Positions 35,711 through 46,480 of a stretch of 64,000 nt of DNA are shown piece after piece. Position 1 is the stretch's first letter; every line of letters begins with the position of its first letter. This DNA comes from Proteles cristata cristata (taxonomy: Eukaryota; Chordata; Mammalia; Carnivora; Hyaenidae): contig JAESUZ010003522.1 of the NCBI GenBank assembly GCA_017311185.1, positions 124,001 to 188,000 of the forward strand, in the 5' to 3' direction. A program made the translations under genes and the position numbers. Below the pieces are notes generated by a model. It had not been told where the DNA came from, made no database searches, and saw only the letters and a program-made list of their open reading frames with translations.

Positions 35711-36524
35711 AAAAATTCTTGACAATTCCCTATGTGTAGAGAGATAGGCATTCTCATATACTGCTGGTGAAATATAAATAGTTACAACCAGTAAGAACAG
35801 CAATTTGGGATTATCTTTCAAAATTAAAAGTATACATATCTTTTACCTAACGACTGTATGAATTGTTTTTACAAATATACTCATACACAAGCAAAACGGT
35901 TTATATTGAAGATTATTCACTATACTATCACTTGTACCAACACACCTGGGAACTGGTTAAATAAATCATGATTCATTCAGGCATTATGCAGCCACAAAAA
36001 GAATGAGGAACTGCTTTATAAACTGATAGGAAACTATATCAAAAATATATTAATAAGTGTGTATAGAGAGGGGATGTGAGGCAGGAATAACATGAGGCGC
36101 AGATAAATTCCTATAATGGGTTATCATACACAGAGTAAAAACTATGATAATATCAATTCAGATATAAAGCAATTAACAACTGGCTCCAGATCCCCAGAAC
36201 TCCCAGCTAACTTCCTCTGCAGGCTTGCCCTGGTCCTTTCATTAACCTCAGGGGAAAAAAACATGACCTTGCATTTTTGTGAACGAAATTTCTTGGACCC
36301 CAATCTTGGCAGAGTTTTTACCTATCTATTTATCTGTTTCTCTGCGCAGGGAATAGGTACGGAAGGATACACAAGAACTTCAAACATTGATTGTGTGGAG
36401 TGAACAAGGATTCCCTGACAGATTTTAAGTAAAGGGTGGGGAAGAAGGATTAGAGAGACCTCATGGAATATCCTTTTAAATCTTCTGAATATTTAAAGAA
36501 GGAAATGTCATACCTATTTTTTTA

Positions 36525-36702
36525 ATGTTTATTTATTATTGAGAGTAAGTGGGGGAGGGGCAGAGAGAAAGGAAGATAGGTTCTGAACCGGGCTCTGTGC
36601 TGCCAGCCCAGAGCCTGATGAGGGGCTCAAACTCACTAACCATGAGATCATGACCTGAGCTGAAGCTGGATGCTTAACCGGCTGAGCCACCCAGGTAGCT
36701 CT
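36525..36702 (-). mobile_element. SINE type A, reverse, short GA tract
   Basis: aatgtttatttattattgag to gagccacccaggtagctc; flanks atacctatttttttaat on both sides are a long TSD. Confidence 0.94.
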
Positions 36703-36807
36703 TATACCTATTTTTTTAATAAAATTTAAAAACAAAAATATATTTGAAAAAAGTTTTAAACATTTTCAAAAACCTAAGAAATTAGTTAGAAAAGAGGCAA
36801 GATTTAC

Positions 36808-36841
36808 TATATGCAATATGAGAGATGCCATATTGCATATA
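36808..36841. repeat. Perfect 13-bp inverted repeat, 8-nt loop
   Basis: Arms tatatgcaatatg and catattgcatata around agagatgc. Further out, tttactata (from about 36803) can pair with tatagtaaa (about 36851-36859), extending the structure with an internal bulge. Confidence 0.9.
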
Positions 36842-36853
36842 ATAAATGGTATA

Positions 36854-36884
36854 GTAAAGTTGGATGCTTAACCGACTGAGCTAC
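36854..36884 (-). mobile_element. SINE head fragment, reverse
   Basis: agttggatgcttaaccgact gagctacct is the reversed promoter end of a SINE with no body. It abuts a plus-oriented SINE directly. Confidence 0.75.
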
Positions 36885-37075
36885 CTCAATCAGTTAAGGA
36901 CAGGACTCTCGATTTTGACTCAGGTAATAATCCCACAGTTAGCGGGTTCTAAGTCCACAGAGTACTCTGCACTGACAGTATAGAGACTGCCTGGGATTCT
37001 CTCTCTCCCTTTCTCTCTGCCCCTCCCCTGCTTGTTCTCTCTCTCTCTCTCCAAATATATAAACAAACTTTAAAA
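36885..37075 (+). mobile_element. SINE type A lacking its first bases
   Basis: Starts at caatcagttaaggacaggac, without gggcgcctgggtggct; middle actgacagtatagagactgc; tail ccaaatatataaacaaactt. Confidence 0.88.
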
Positions 37076-37083
37076 AATATATA

Positions 37084-37310
37084 TGTGGGATACCTGGGTG
37101 GCTCAGTTAAGCATCCTACTTTGGCTCAGGTCATGATCTCATGGTTCATGAGTTCAGGCCCCGTGTTGGGCTCTGTGCTGACAGCTCAAAGCCTGCTTCA
37201 GCTTCTGTGTCTCCCTCGCTGCCCTTCCCCCACTTGAACTGTGTCTGTGTGTGTGTGTCCTCTCTCTCTCAAAAATAAAACAAAAGTTAAAAAAATAAAT
37301 ATTAAAAAAA
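37084..37310 (+). mobile_element. SINE type A
   Basis: gtgggatacctgggtggctc, gctgacagctcaaagcctgc, a (TG)n patch at about 37243-37258, tail caaaaataaaacaaaagtt and extra (AAAT). Confidence 0.93.
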
Positions 37311-37500
37311 CATATATGTGCAATATGATACCAAACATATTTAAAAGTACATTTTTACACAGAAAAGACTGGGATAAAATACAACAGAATATTAAAAGAA
37401 CAGTTATCTCTGAGAGGTGTAATTACAGGTAACTTTAATTTTCTTTGCATTTTCCTGTAATTTGAATTCTTTACATTAAGCATTATTATATTCATAATAA
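37311..37500 (+). mobile_element. L1/HAL1 3' end
   Basis: agaaaagactgggataaaat, cagttatctctgagaggtgt, attttctttgcattttcctg, then aataagaaaaaagg: 3' end of an old L1-like element. Confidence 0.65.
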
Positions 37501-37656
37501 GAAAAAAGGATGAAATTTTTAATGATATGAATCAGAGGTCAGAAATTTAAAGGTAGAAAGTTATTATATATTACCCAGGGTTCTGAGTATCATAAATGAA
37601 ACATTTAAATTTCCTTAAAACATTACTTGCAACTGTAGAATATAGAGTTCATGGAT

Positions 37657-37768
37657 GGGGCACCTGGCTGACTCAATCAGTAGAGTATGTGACTCTTAAT
37701 CTTAGGATTGTGAGTTCAAGCTCCATGCTGGGTGTGGAGCCTAATTTAAAAAAAAAAAAAAAAAAAAG
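37657..37768 (+). mobile_element. Short-type SINE
   Basis: ggggcacctggctgactcaa, gtgactcttaatcttaggat, gctgggtgtggagcctaatt, A-run. Confidence 0.88.
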
Positions 37769-39849
37769 TTTAAGGAATTTATGGATAAAAAAACTAGAGA
37801 TGAAAAATATCTAAACACTCCTCTGCTCTACCTCTTAAGGATCACTATGAGATTATTCTCATCCTCCTACTTTCTGAATGTTTTGTCCATTTTTGTTTTC
37901 TGTTACCTAGGTAATGGTACTTCCAGCATTTCCCTTAAAGACTGTGAAACTAACAATCTGGTATTTCTCACTGTCGAGTTTTCCTGACCTTCAGCTTTGA
38001 AAGGCCATCTCCCTAAGGGAAAGCAGTAAGATCTAGAAGCTAAAACAAGAGGCTGAGGAATCTGAGGTTAGAGTTCTAATCCTGACAAACTGGAATTTGT
38101 CTCCAATTTTGGGAATAAGCTAAACTTCCTGAGCCAGTTTCCTTAATGAGGTAACTTAAAGAATTGTTTTGAAAAATACTTAGGACTATCAACTTTAAAG
38201 TTTCTTTTTAACTTCCCACACTATTCTTTTGAATTCTGTAATCCTGCCTGATTTTGAATACTTTCCTTTGTAAATTTTTGCTCTCCTAAACTGTATCTAC
38301 AGTATTATCAATCTTTTAGACTCAGGAGTCAGTTAAGTGGTACTTTTAGAAAGCCTACTGAAAGTGACACAAAGGGAACGTGAACAACGCTGAAGATAAT
38401 TTATGGAGGAATAAGAATGCAATCAGGACCTATACTGGACTCTTAGGAGCAAAGGAGAGCCGGGCAACTAATTAACGTAACCAACACTTGGCCAGGGAAG
38501 GCAAAACTCAGACCCCTAACACTGGAACCCTACTGTAGAGATAAGGAAGATGGTAACTTCTGCAGCACAGTCTAGCAAAGGAAGTTTTGTCATGCCTTCA
38601 AGGGGTCAATTTTTATTTCTGTTTACAAGAAGACCCACTAACACTACCGACTGGGCCTCAGCACATCTTTCCCTCTACCACTTTCATAGTAGATATTTTT
38701 TGATGGCTACCTTATCCTTAAAAAATAAGCTATATTAAATCTGTAAATCTTCTCTACCTACAGGTCTAGCGAAGCACTCGATAGCTTTTGGGAAGAAAGG
38801 TGTTTTTACAAACATCAGAGAGCAATTATCCCTACGCCAAGACAAGGTGAAGCAACTTCAGCAGTGCCCTCAGCACACTTCAAACTCCTCCTCCTGGTTT
38901 ACAAGACCAAACACCTCTCTAGTTACTTAAAAGTTATTCCAATAGGGAGGGACAGGGAGCAGACAACTGAATTTTTTCTGGATTAACTCAGGCATTAGTT
39001 GAATGCTTTTTTGTGGTTCACCTACTTTAAAAGGTGATCAAATCACTGTGCTACTGAAGAGAGCAACTGCAAAGAACAATTACATAAATCCTCTGCTTCA
39101 ACTTACCTCAGCCTGCTTTCTAATGAAAGAAAGCATTAGAAACCACTGCCTTGCCACCACTTCCTTCGTAATCTCAGTAAAACTTGCTTTGTCATGTGAA
39201 TTCCTATTTTCTTCCTTAGCAAATCAGAGAACTTAATTTCATTCAACATAATGAGACACAACTGTACACCATTTTTTTGAATGTATGTGCTGAATTTTAT
39301 GATGTAGAAAAGATCAAAGCAATCCTTATAAGTGAACTATTCTCAAAAAAAAGTATTAAGTGAACTATTCTCAAACAGGCACATTCTAGAATTTTGTATT
39401 AATGTCAGAAAATGTATACATATCCTCGATTCCATACCTATAATTCCTAAATCCAAAAAGCTCTGAAAAAGCTCTCTTCATAATTTCTTTAGCAATAAAT
39501 CTGACCTTCGCTGACATAACACTATTTATAGTATTATACTATACTTAGTGTGGAGTTTTACTTGCTGAACTGCAGAAATATTAACATGACTGATTCCTGG
39601 ATATTGCTCCAGGCTCAATTAAGGAGTTTATGTCACTACACATAGACCATATTTTCTAAAATCAAAAAAAGTTTTGAATTCTGAAACACTCTAGTCCAAA
39701 TTGTTATGGAAAAGAGATTATAAATGTATATAGTTTTATTCTTCAAAAACACTGTCATTCTTTGAAAATGAAATAGCAATAAACCAACAGGGCAGAGGGT
39801 AGAAAAATACTAGCTACAATAAAGGAAATGCCCATGTCTGTAAACGTTA
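37769..39849. other. Repeat-poor intronic block
   Basis: Apart from a MIR-like patch at 38035-38190 nothing is recognised. A 28-bp-period duplication (aagtgaactattctcaaa at 39330 and 39358) is present. No exon is supported. Confidence 0.45.
38035..38190 (+). mobile_element. MIR-like fragment
   Basis: gaatctgaggttagagttct then cctgagccagtttccttaat resemble a diverged MIR. Confidence 0.45.
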
Positions 39850-39863
39850 ACAGAATATACAAT

Positions 39864-40074
39864 CTATTTTTTTTTAATTTTTTAATGTTTCTTTATTTCT
39901 TAAAGAGAGAGAGTAATGGAGTGCGAGCAGAGGAGGGGCAGACAGAACCCTAAGCAGGTTCCAGGCTCTGAGCTGTCAGCAGAGCCCAACACGGGGCTCA
40001 AACCCACAAACTATGAAATTGTGACCTAAGCCAAAGTTGGATGCTCAACCAATTGAGCCATCCGGGCACCCCAG
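39864..40074 (-). mobile_element. SINE type A, reverse
   Basis: aatgtttctttatttcttaa to gagccatccgggcacccc; exact 14-bp TSD acagaatatacaat at 39850-39863 and 40075-40088. Confidence 0.96.
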
Positions 40075-40339
40075 ACAGAATATACAATTTAAATGAGATT
40101 TACAAGTTTTCTCTCAAAGGAAAAAAAGGGAGGAGCTATTTGAAATCAATATAATTTAAAATAAGCAGTATATGCCTAGGCATTCTTGATCATTCTTATT
40201 TCAACGGACAATTTTCTACTCCTAATGTACATAAAATTTATTTAGAAATCGTGGTAGGTTAATGTGTCAGCATTCAAAGCTACTACCACATCCTAAGTAT
40301 GGAACTTAAGCTTAAAATCCCAAGAACTGCTAAAATATT

Positions 40340-40561
40340 TTTTTTAAGGTTTTATTTATTTCTAGGAGAGAGAGAGAGAGAGAGAGAGAGAGCGTGAGCC
40401 GGGGAGGGTCAGAGAGAGAGGGAGTCACAGACTGGAACAGGCTCCAGGCTCTGAGCTGGCAGTTAGCACAGAGCCCGACGCGGGGTTCGAACCCACGAAC
40501 CGCGAGATCATGACCTAAGCGAAAGTCGGACGCTTAACCGACTAAGCCACCCAGGCGCCCC
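40340..40561 (-). mobile_element. SINE type C, reverse, young
   Basis: Near-consensus: gctggcagttagcacagagc, gaaccgcgagatcatgacc. (AG)n of about 12 units. 17-bp TSD agaactgctaaaa(t/c)att at 40323-40339 and 40562-40578, one mismatch. Confidence 0.97.
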
Positions 40562-40578
40562 AGAACTGCTAAAACATT

Positions 40579-42365
40579 AATAATCATTATAAAAGTTCAA
40601 TTTACAGTACTTGAGGAAATTAAAACACTTAATTAACATGAACATGTTTTGGGATGTACTGGGTACACATTCACTGATTTTACTCAAACATCAATTAGCT
40701 AGCGCACACAAAACTTGGTCAAACAATTTCATTCATCCACACATTCATACAAAGCGGAAGTCAGGCAGGGGGTACATATTTAGGACATGTAAGAATAAGT
40801 AATTCGCTGAGAATATTCAAAGTTAATTCTGTTAAGAACATTCTGTATAAAACCAGTGAGCTGGTCAATTCTAATTCAGACTGGACCAAAATGAAACAAC
40901 TTCCTCGACTTGTTAACTGGCTGCAATGTTTTAAGTAAAGATAGAGACATATTCTCTAAAAATGCAATGAAACATATCTCATCCTTTGTCTTAATTCATG
41001 AAACATAAGCAAAATTATTTACCATAAACAGGGAAAACCTCTGCCCCCACCATCAACTCCTATCTAGTCCATGAGAAATTCTTACCAAATTCTCACTGTC
41101 ACATTTCTAGAATTATACAGGTTATGATGCAGTTGGTTAAGTTTCTTTTTCTTCTGCTTGCTGAAATAGTACCAGCCTTTAGAAAATTTCCAGCAGATCC
41201 TTGTCATCAATAAATAATGAGCTACATACTAGCTTAATGGTAAGCAATAATGTTAATATTATTTATTCTATTAAGTGGCTATTTTAGATAAGTTCTGCTT
41301 ATACTATTAAATACAAAACTATGGTTTCTTGGTGAGCACTTTAGTGTGAGGACAGTCTTTTCCCTCTAGCTATCGGAGGGCACATGTGTACACACATTTG
41401 CAGACCTGTTGTGCTGACAGGGGTAAAAGCTCCAATGCATGCACTACTGGAGACTGGTGTCTTCAATTTCTCCCAGTGTCCTGCACTCACCATCCATTCA
41501 TGGTAAAGTAGTTAATTTTAATGTTCTCATTGTTTACCAGAAAGCACAGACAGTGAGGCTGGCTTTGCCGCTCCCGTTTCCTTTTGCTAGGCTGCTGTGC
41601 TTTTTCAGCCAATTGACTCTGCTTTGAGGCTATAAATATCTGAAAAATGTTCTGCATTTGATGCTCTTGGATTCTGCATCCATATTTAGCTGTTTGTGGC
41701 ATGCCTTTGTTTAAGCTACTCTGCCACCCATAACAATCAGTCAGGTTGGGATCTGGATGGTCATAGGACAGATGGATCAACACTCAACAGACACTGACTA
41801 GGAGCAAGGTACCAATCTGCTAGACACAGTGGCAATGAAGGGGGTGGTGAGATAGGAATACAACGACAAACTAGACAGACTTCCTGGTGTCAAACATTTT
41901 ACAGTCTTGACAGGGCACGGGCACACTATAATAAAACATAGGAAACATTTTACAACTAAAAGAAAATGAAGGATAGGGCAGCATAAATATATTCTGTTAG
42001 TTATGTCTCAAAGACATACATTTGTGTTCTAAATATACATCTACCTATTATAAAGCTCTGACATATTCCAAACAAAGTTTTCCAATCCTGGCAATACACA
42101 AAACTCTGAATATACGTGTTAGCAACAAAGTAGTCAACAGCAAATGTAAAACAGTGCCCAATCTTCAAACTTCATGAGGCAAACTAATAAAATACTGCTT
42201 TCAAAAGTTTCTGTTAAGGTATTAGGCTGGGGGCAGGGGGCGGGAAGGGTTGTTATTGCCATTTGTTTGCATATTGATTTCAGACTTAAGTATATTGTAA
42301 AGGATGTGAACCACAGCCAGAAGCCAGGAACACTTCATACAGCCTTCCATTGCACTGTTTTGGTT
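40579..42365. other. Repeat-poor intronic block
   Basis: About 1.8 kb, 3-5 kb inside the intron from the promoter, with no recognised repeat other than a possible ancient fragment at 41780-41930. No exon is supported. Confidence 0.45.
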
Positions 42366-42441
42366 TTTTTTTTTTTTTTAATGTTTATTTTTGAAAGAGA
42401 GACAGAGTATGAGCAGGGGAGGGGCAGAGAGAGAGAGAGAG

Positions 42442-42474
<33 letters not shown>

Positions 42475-42600
42475 CTGAAGCAGGCTCCAGGTTCCAAGCT
42501 GTCAGCACAGAGCCCGACGTAGGGCCTAAACCGACAGACCATGAGATCATGACCTGAGTCGAAGTAGGATGCTTAACCAACTGAGCCACCCCAGCGCCCC
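42366..42600 (-). mobile_element. SINE type A, reverse, with an AC microsatellite
   Basis: aatgtttatttttgaaagag to gagccaccccagcgcccc. The usual GA tract has expanded into (AC)n. Confidence 0.95.
42442..42470. repeat. (AC)14-15 microsatellite
   Basis: Pure AC run born inside the SINE's GA/CT tract. Confidence 0.95.
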
Positions 42601-44164
42601 TCCTTTGCACTCTTAAAATCCACATGTCTATTTCAGATTAGGACTCAAAACCAGATGAGCTACACCTGAGCAAGATCCCCATTCCCCACCTTCCTATCTT
42701 GTCAAAACACTTCAAACAAATATAAGTCTGCCCTTAACATTCCTGCTTTACAAAACTAAGTTCATTAATCTTTTGATAAAAGTGCTCCCATGACACCATG
42801 ATTGTGCCCGTGACAATCATGATTTAAACTTATTAATTAAGGGCTTTCTTGATGCCTGTCCCCAAGAGTCAGACTGGAATTGGTAGGCCAAGTTGTAGGT
42901 AAAATAAAATAATAGGGCAGGCCACAGAATCAAACAACTGTAAGGCTAAGGACCACAGATACCAATTACTCCAGATTCTACATTTTTATGTAGAAACCTA
43001 CAGCCACCGAGTTAAAATTACGTACCCAAAGTTAGACAACCAATTTGTGGCAAAGACAGATTGAAAAACCGGGTTCTCAATCCCCAGTTATATAGACTAG
43101 GTTTCCAGTTTCCGAATTTCTTTTAAAAACATCAGACCAAACTCATCCATCTCCTTAAATTGTGGAGAAGGGCCTAAACATTCCAAAACAATCAGGATTT
43201 TGAACACATCAGACAAACAAGTAAACAAAACAAAATGAACTAGTGTTTTCCAAATTGATTTTCTACGTTCTATTATTTTTACTTCAAAGCTTTTCAGAGT
43301 TATGCAACAGGCAACTTAAAAACTAGCTAAGGACACAGAAGAGCCAAGAATCATTCCAATAGTTCTGGGATACTTATATCAAATCAGAGACAACAAAGTA
43401 GTATCCAAGATGAGCTGCCTTACAGGAAGGAAAGTAGTACTAAACAGTAAATAAAAACAACCTCTAGTTAATTGATAGGGAAGACAAAAATGTTACAATG
43501 CAGTGGAAAGTCTGCAAGTTGATACTGAAATGCCCAGTACATGTGTGTCAGAGAATACATGTACATTTATATATATTATACTTAAGAATACACACACACA
43601 CATATATACATGTATATACGTATACACACACTCCTCACAAATCTAGCTCGTAAAAAGGATAACAGAAACACGCACATATTCTTATGGGATACATGCAAAG
43701 AACAATAATTAACGCTAGGTCTAGAATATCCAGACAGAATGGTTTTAAACAGCGAATACTAGGTTATCATATATACATATTCTTGCAGTAACGTGACCCT
43801 ATCTCTAACTTTATATAAAAGCCAACGTACCAGAGAAGTGTGTAAGAACAGAAAAGGATAGAATGCGAAAATGCTTTAACTACAATATACTCTAATTCAA
43901 GCTCATCTTCAAGATTCTCATCAACCTCTGTTATAAACTGTTGGGTAAGTGGGGTCAGCAGGTGGATGGAAAATCAGGCACCAAAGTTTTTAATCTGCTG
44001 AGAATAAACTGGGTGACCCTGCATCATCCCCTACTTCTTTGCTTTAATCCTTTCAGTTACTTAGAACAACATCAGAAACCACTTATAAACATCATGCAAA
44101 ATATAAAGTGGAACGTACTTAAATCCTCAAGAATCGGTTATAAGAACTGCAAGATTCTTAGGGC
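42601..44164. other. Repeat-poor intronic block
   Basis: Only a TA/CA-rich patch (43590-43632) and a very weak MIR-like stretch (about 42950-43090) are visible. No exon is supported. Confidence 0.45.
43590..43632. repeat. CA/TA-rich simple sequence
   Basis: atacacacacacacatatat and related alternating purine-pyrimidine runs. Confidence 0.85.
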
Positions 44165-44345
44165 TGAAAGGGCCATTAAGAAATTGTCTGACCCAATTCA
44201 CTCCTTTTACAGATGAAGACTCAGAGGTTTAAAAAAAAAAAAAAAGTGACTTGATCTACCCCAAATCACATAGCCTCTTAAGTGGCAGAATCAAGACAAA
44301 AACTCAACTCTCTGGACTCCTAGTTCTGCGATCTTTCCAATAGTG
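44165..44345 (-). mobile_element. MIR-family fragment, reverse
   Basis: gacccaattcactcctttta cagatgaagactcagagg, then aaatcacatagcctcttaag and tctgcgatctttccaata follow a reversed MIR/MIR3, interrupted by an A15 run at about 44231. Confidence 0.6.
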
Positions 44346-45355
44346 ATGGACTTGATGTCTTGAAATGAACTGAACTATCCAGAGAGAGAACTTCTAAGTC
44401 TTCTCTTCAGAAGGATGAAGAAAGAGAGCGTAATGTACTTGATCACAACAGGCTCCATGCCCAAGACTGGAGGGTAAATTGTAACAAACTGTGAGGGATT
44501 CCAGGCCTTCAAATTTGCCCTCCTGTATTCAGCCCCATTACTAAATTTTCTGTGTTCTCCTGAGCTAAGAGATAAACATCTTGAAGTTTCAATATTTTGG
44601 AAAGGCACAGCTGAGTCCCGAATATCACCAGGCTATATAAATCTTTGGGCTAGGAGTTTTCAAAACCAGCCCGGTTTTAATGCCACCACAAGGCTCACCC
44701 TAATAGAATCTCATCATTCAGTTCTAATTAAAGAGGTGGTTACTAGGAATGCAGAGAGGGAAAGTTTTGGTGTGTTCATCACTTTTAACTTGCTGAGTAG
44801 CAACCCAGTCACTTTACAAAGAGGATCAGAGACAATAGTGCAATCTGACACAATCCACACCCCTTGGACTAAGTGGTTGCCTTTGGGCCAGTGAGGTTCA
44901 GAAAGAGGTTAGCAAAGAAGGGGTCTGTCCCCATCAATTAAATATTTTTGGGTTATTCTTTTATCTCCTTATCCACTGCTAAGCTATTTCATAGTATCTT
45001 GGTTTCCAGCCTTGCCTCCCTCAAGAAAAAGACATGAAACTCTGTTCACTTGATTTCATGGTGTGTTCCATCAGACGTGGGTTGACAGTTCCCTTGAAGT
45101 TATCACCTAAGAACTAAGTCTGCGAGACCCAACTCCACCTTAAATTCCCTGCAGGTGCCTGAGAGGGTCCAAAGACCGTCCCGAAAGGACCTCTCTCCCT
45201 CCCCCAAGTGCTAGCCTGGAGAAACTTGCTGGAAACGCACGCAGCAACAAAAAGGGATGTGGGAGACTGCCCCAGGATGATGGGGGCTGAGGACTAGGGA
45301 TGAATTCCAGCCCGAGCAAAGACAACAAACACCAGCCTCTAGGGTGGCCTGTGGT
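44346..45355. other. Promoter-proximal intron 1
   Basis: About 1 kb just downstream of the first coding exon with no recognised repeat. GC content rises toward the CpG island. Confidence 0.5.
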
Positions 45356-45361
45356 CCTTAC
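45356..45361 (-). other. RASAL2: Exon 1 splice donor (GTAAGG)
   Basis: On the minus strand the exon ends TACG and continues GTAAGGACC. The cut leaves one base of the next codon (phase 1), where the RASAL2 protein I remember has Asp-Val-Lys after Val-Tyr. Confidence 0.85.
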
Positions 45362-45563
45362 CGTACACCCGGACCCAGCTCTGTTGCTGGCACACGGACT
45401 CCAGAAGGATCCGATCCAACATGCCTCCGGCCACGGCCCCCCCGACTGGGACGACCGCTTCCAGCTCCTCCGGAGGTAGCGGCGAGTCGGACTCCAGTCC
45501 GGGGAACATCTCCGGCCAGGACAGCGCCTCCGCGGCTCCTCCGGACGACGGGGAGAGCTCCAT
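45362..45563 (-). CDS. RASAL2: RASAL2 first coding exon (long isoform), partial
   Basis: Encodes 67 residues plus one base, starting MELSPSSGGAAEALSWPEMF and ending CQQQSWVRVY. I recognise this as the N-terminus of the long isoform of RASAL2, a Ras GTPase-activating protein of the SynGAP/DAB2IP group that acts at the inner face of the plasma membrane and cytoplasm to switch off Ras. The last residues are the start of the PH domain; the rest of PH, C2, RasGAP and coiled coil lie in later exons outside the window. Start choice: gcaccATGG is a strong Kozak context, it is the first ATG in this frame, and an in-frame TGA stands 43 codons upstream (45690-45692). The segment is acidic and Pro/Ser-rich before MLDRILLESV. 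A few residues appear to differ from the human protein as I recall it (for example Gly22, Glu33, Gly41). Identity rests on memory of the sequence, not a search. Confidence 0.87.
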
Positions 45564-46012
45564 GGTGCCCCGGAGGGACACGGCGGCGGCGGGGCGGGCG
45601 CGCGGCTCCGCGCCCTGCCTGCGGGAAGGGGAGGTAGAGAGCGCCGCGGCGGGGGCAAGCACCCGAGCGGCAGCCGGCACCGACGCGGCTCACCTCCTTC
45701 CCCGCCGCCCACTGCCCGCGGCTCGGGCGCTGCAGCCCACCTGCAGCCAGCGGGCGGGACCCAGGCCGGGAGGCGGATCCAGCGTGGCCCCGGCCGGGGG
45801 TGGGTCCGGGCTCAGGTGTTGGGTCCCTCCCGGGAGGGGACGTGGAAGGACCCGGGAGGGGCGGCTCGCCCGCCTGCCCCCGCGGAGCCGCCTTGCTCAG
45901 CCCTCGCCCGCGTCTCTCGCGGCCAGACCGCGCTGGGGCTGGGGATGCAGTGGGGCCGGGCAGGGCAGGGCTGGGGGCGTCGCCGCCAGGGGCCGCCCCC
46001 TCTGACCGGCTC

Positions 46013-46032
46013 CCGCCGCCGCCGCCGCCGCC
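46013..46032. repeat. (CCG)n tract of about 6-7 units
   Basis: Pure CCG run in the CpG island about 450 bp upstream of the start codon. It may lie in the 5' UTR or promoter; length is in the normal, unexpanded range. Confidence 0.9.
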
Positions 46033-46480
46033 TCAGAGGCTCTGAGGGTCCGCTCCCTCAGGGAAGGGGGGCGGTGGCCCCGGGTTCTCGCCCGCCAGTC
46101 CTCAGCCCCCACCTCAGGAATGAGCCGGCCCGCCCCCCCTAACTCTCAGGCCACGGCTCCCGCCGCAGCTCCGGCTCCGGCTCCGCCACCGATCCCACAA
46201 GCCCGGCAGCCGCGGCGGTGGCGGCGGCAGGCGGCATCCCAGGGTGATAGGCCGGAGCAATCGAGGGCCGAGGGCCCGGCCGCGTGTGCAATCGAGTAAC
46301 GAAGCGGAGGAGGAACTGCCACCGAAGGCAGGAGAAATCGGACACCGAACTATTCATCTGGCCAGTCCCGCCTACTTTCCGGAGACCCTCTCTCCACCCG
46401 GCCGCCCGGCAGCGCGCGGTCCGGGGCTCCCGAGCCGCCGCTGAAAGTGGGGAGGGCGTGGGGAGGCGGGGAAGAAGAGG

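Larger units (their letters stand above)
34681..36500 (+). mobile_element. L1 ORF2 end and 3' UTR, with two insertions
   Basis: agtaataaaacagcgtaata, attcaacaaatggtgtcagg, gttgctacaaatcactagga, aatgggcaaagtacaattca, ctcatatactgctggtgaaa and gcattatgcagccacaaaaa are in L1 order. The stretch 36170-36300 is less clearly L1. Frames are broken. Confidence 0.8.
1..45361 (-). other. RASAL2: RASAL2 intron 1, 5' part (partial)
   Basis: This follows from the splice donor at 45361 on the minus strand: all lower coordinates are transcribed as intron until the next exon, which is not in the window. No later RASAL2 exon (PH, C2 or RasGAP region) was seen in either strand. The stretch is AT-rich and crowded with SINE and L1 insertions in both orientations. 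Extent to base 1 is inferred; in human the first intron of the long isoform is, as I recall, very long. Confidence 0.75.
45355..46480 (-). promoter_or_regulatory. RASAL2: CpG island promoter of RASAL2
   Basis: Dense unmethylated-type CpG and GC content start just inside the exon-1 donor and fade by about 46480, in contrast to the CpG-poor surroundings. GC boxes are visible (ggggcggg near 45590, ggggcggc near 45858, ccgccccc near 45993) and an ETS-like actttccgg near 46375. No TATA box stands at an obvious place on the minus strand, as expected for a dispersed-start CpG promoter. The transcription start cannot be fixed from sequence alone, and such islands often fire in both directions. Confidence 0.85.

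Noticed and set aside
45564..45689. N-terminal extension of the RASAL2 frame upstream of the ATG
   Set aside because: The frame is open back to the TGA at 45690-45692 but contains no ATG; the strong Kozak ATG at 45563 is the natural start.
45421..46142. Long GC-rich open frames on the plus strand across the CpG island (up to 194 codons)
   Set aside because: Low-complexity Ala/Pro/Arg-rich translations expected by chance in GC-rich DNA; they lie antisense to the RASAL2 exon and have no recognised domain.
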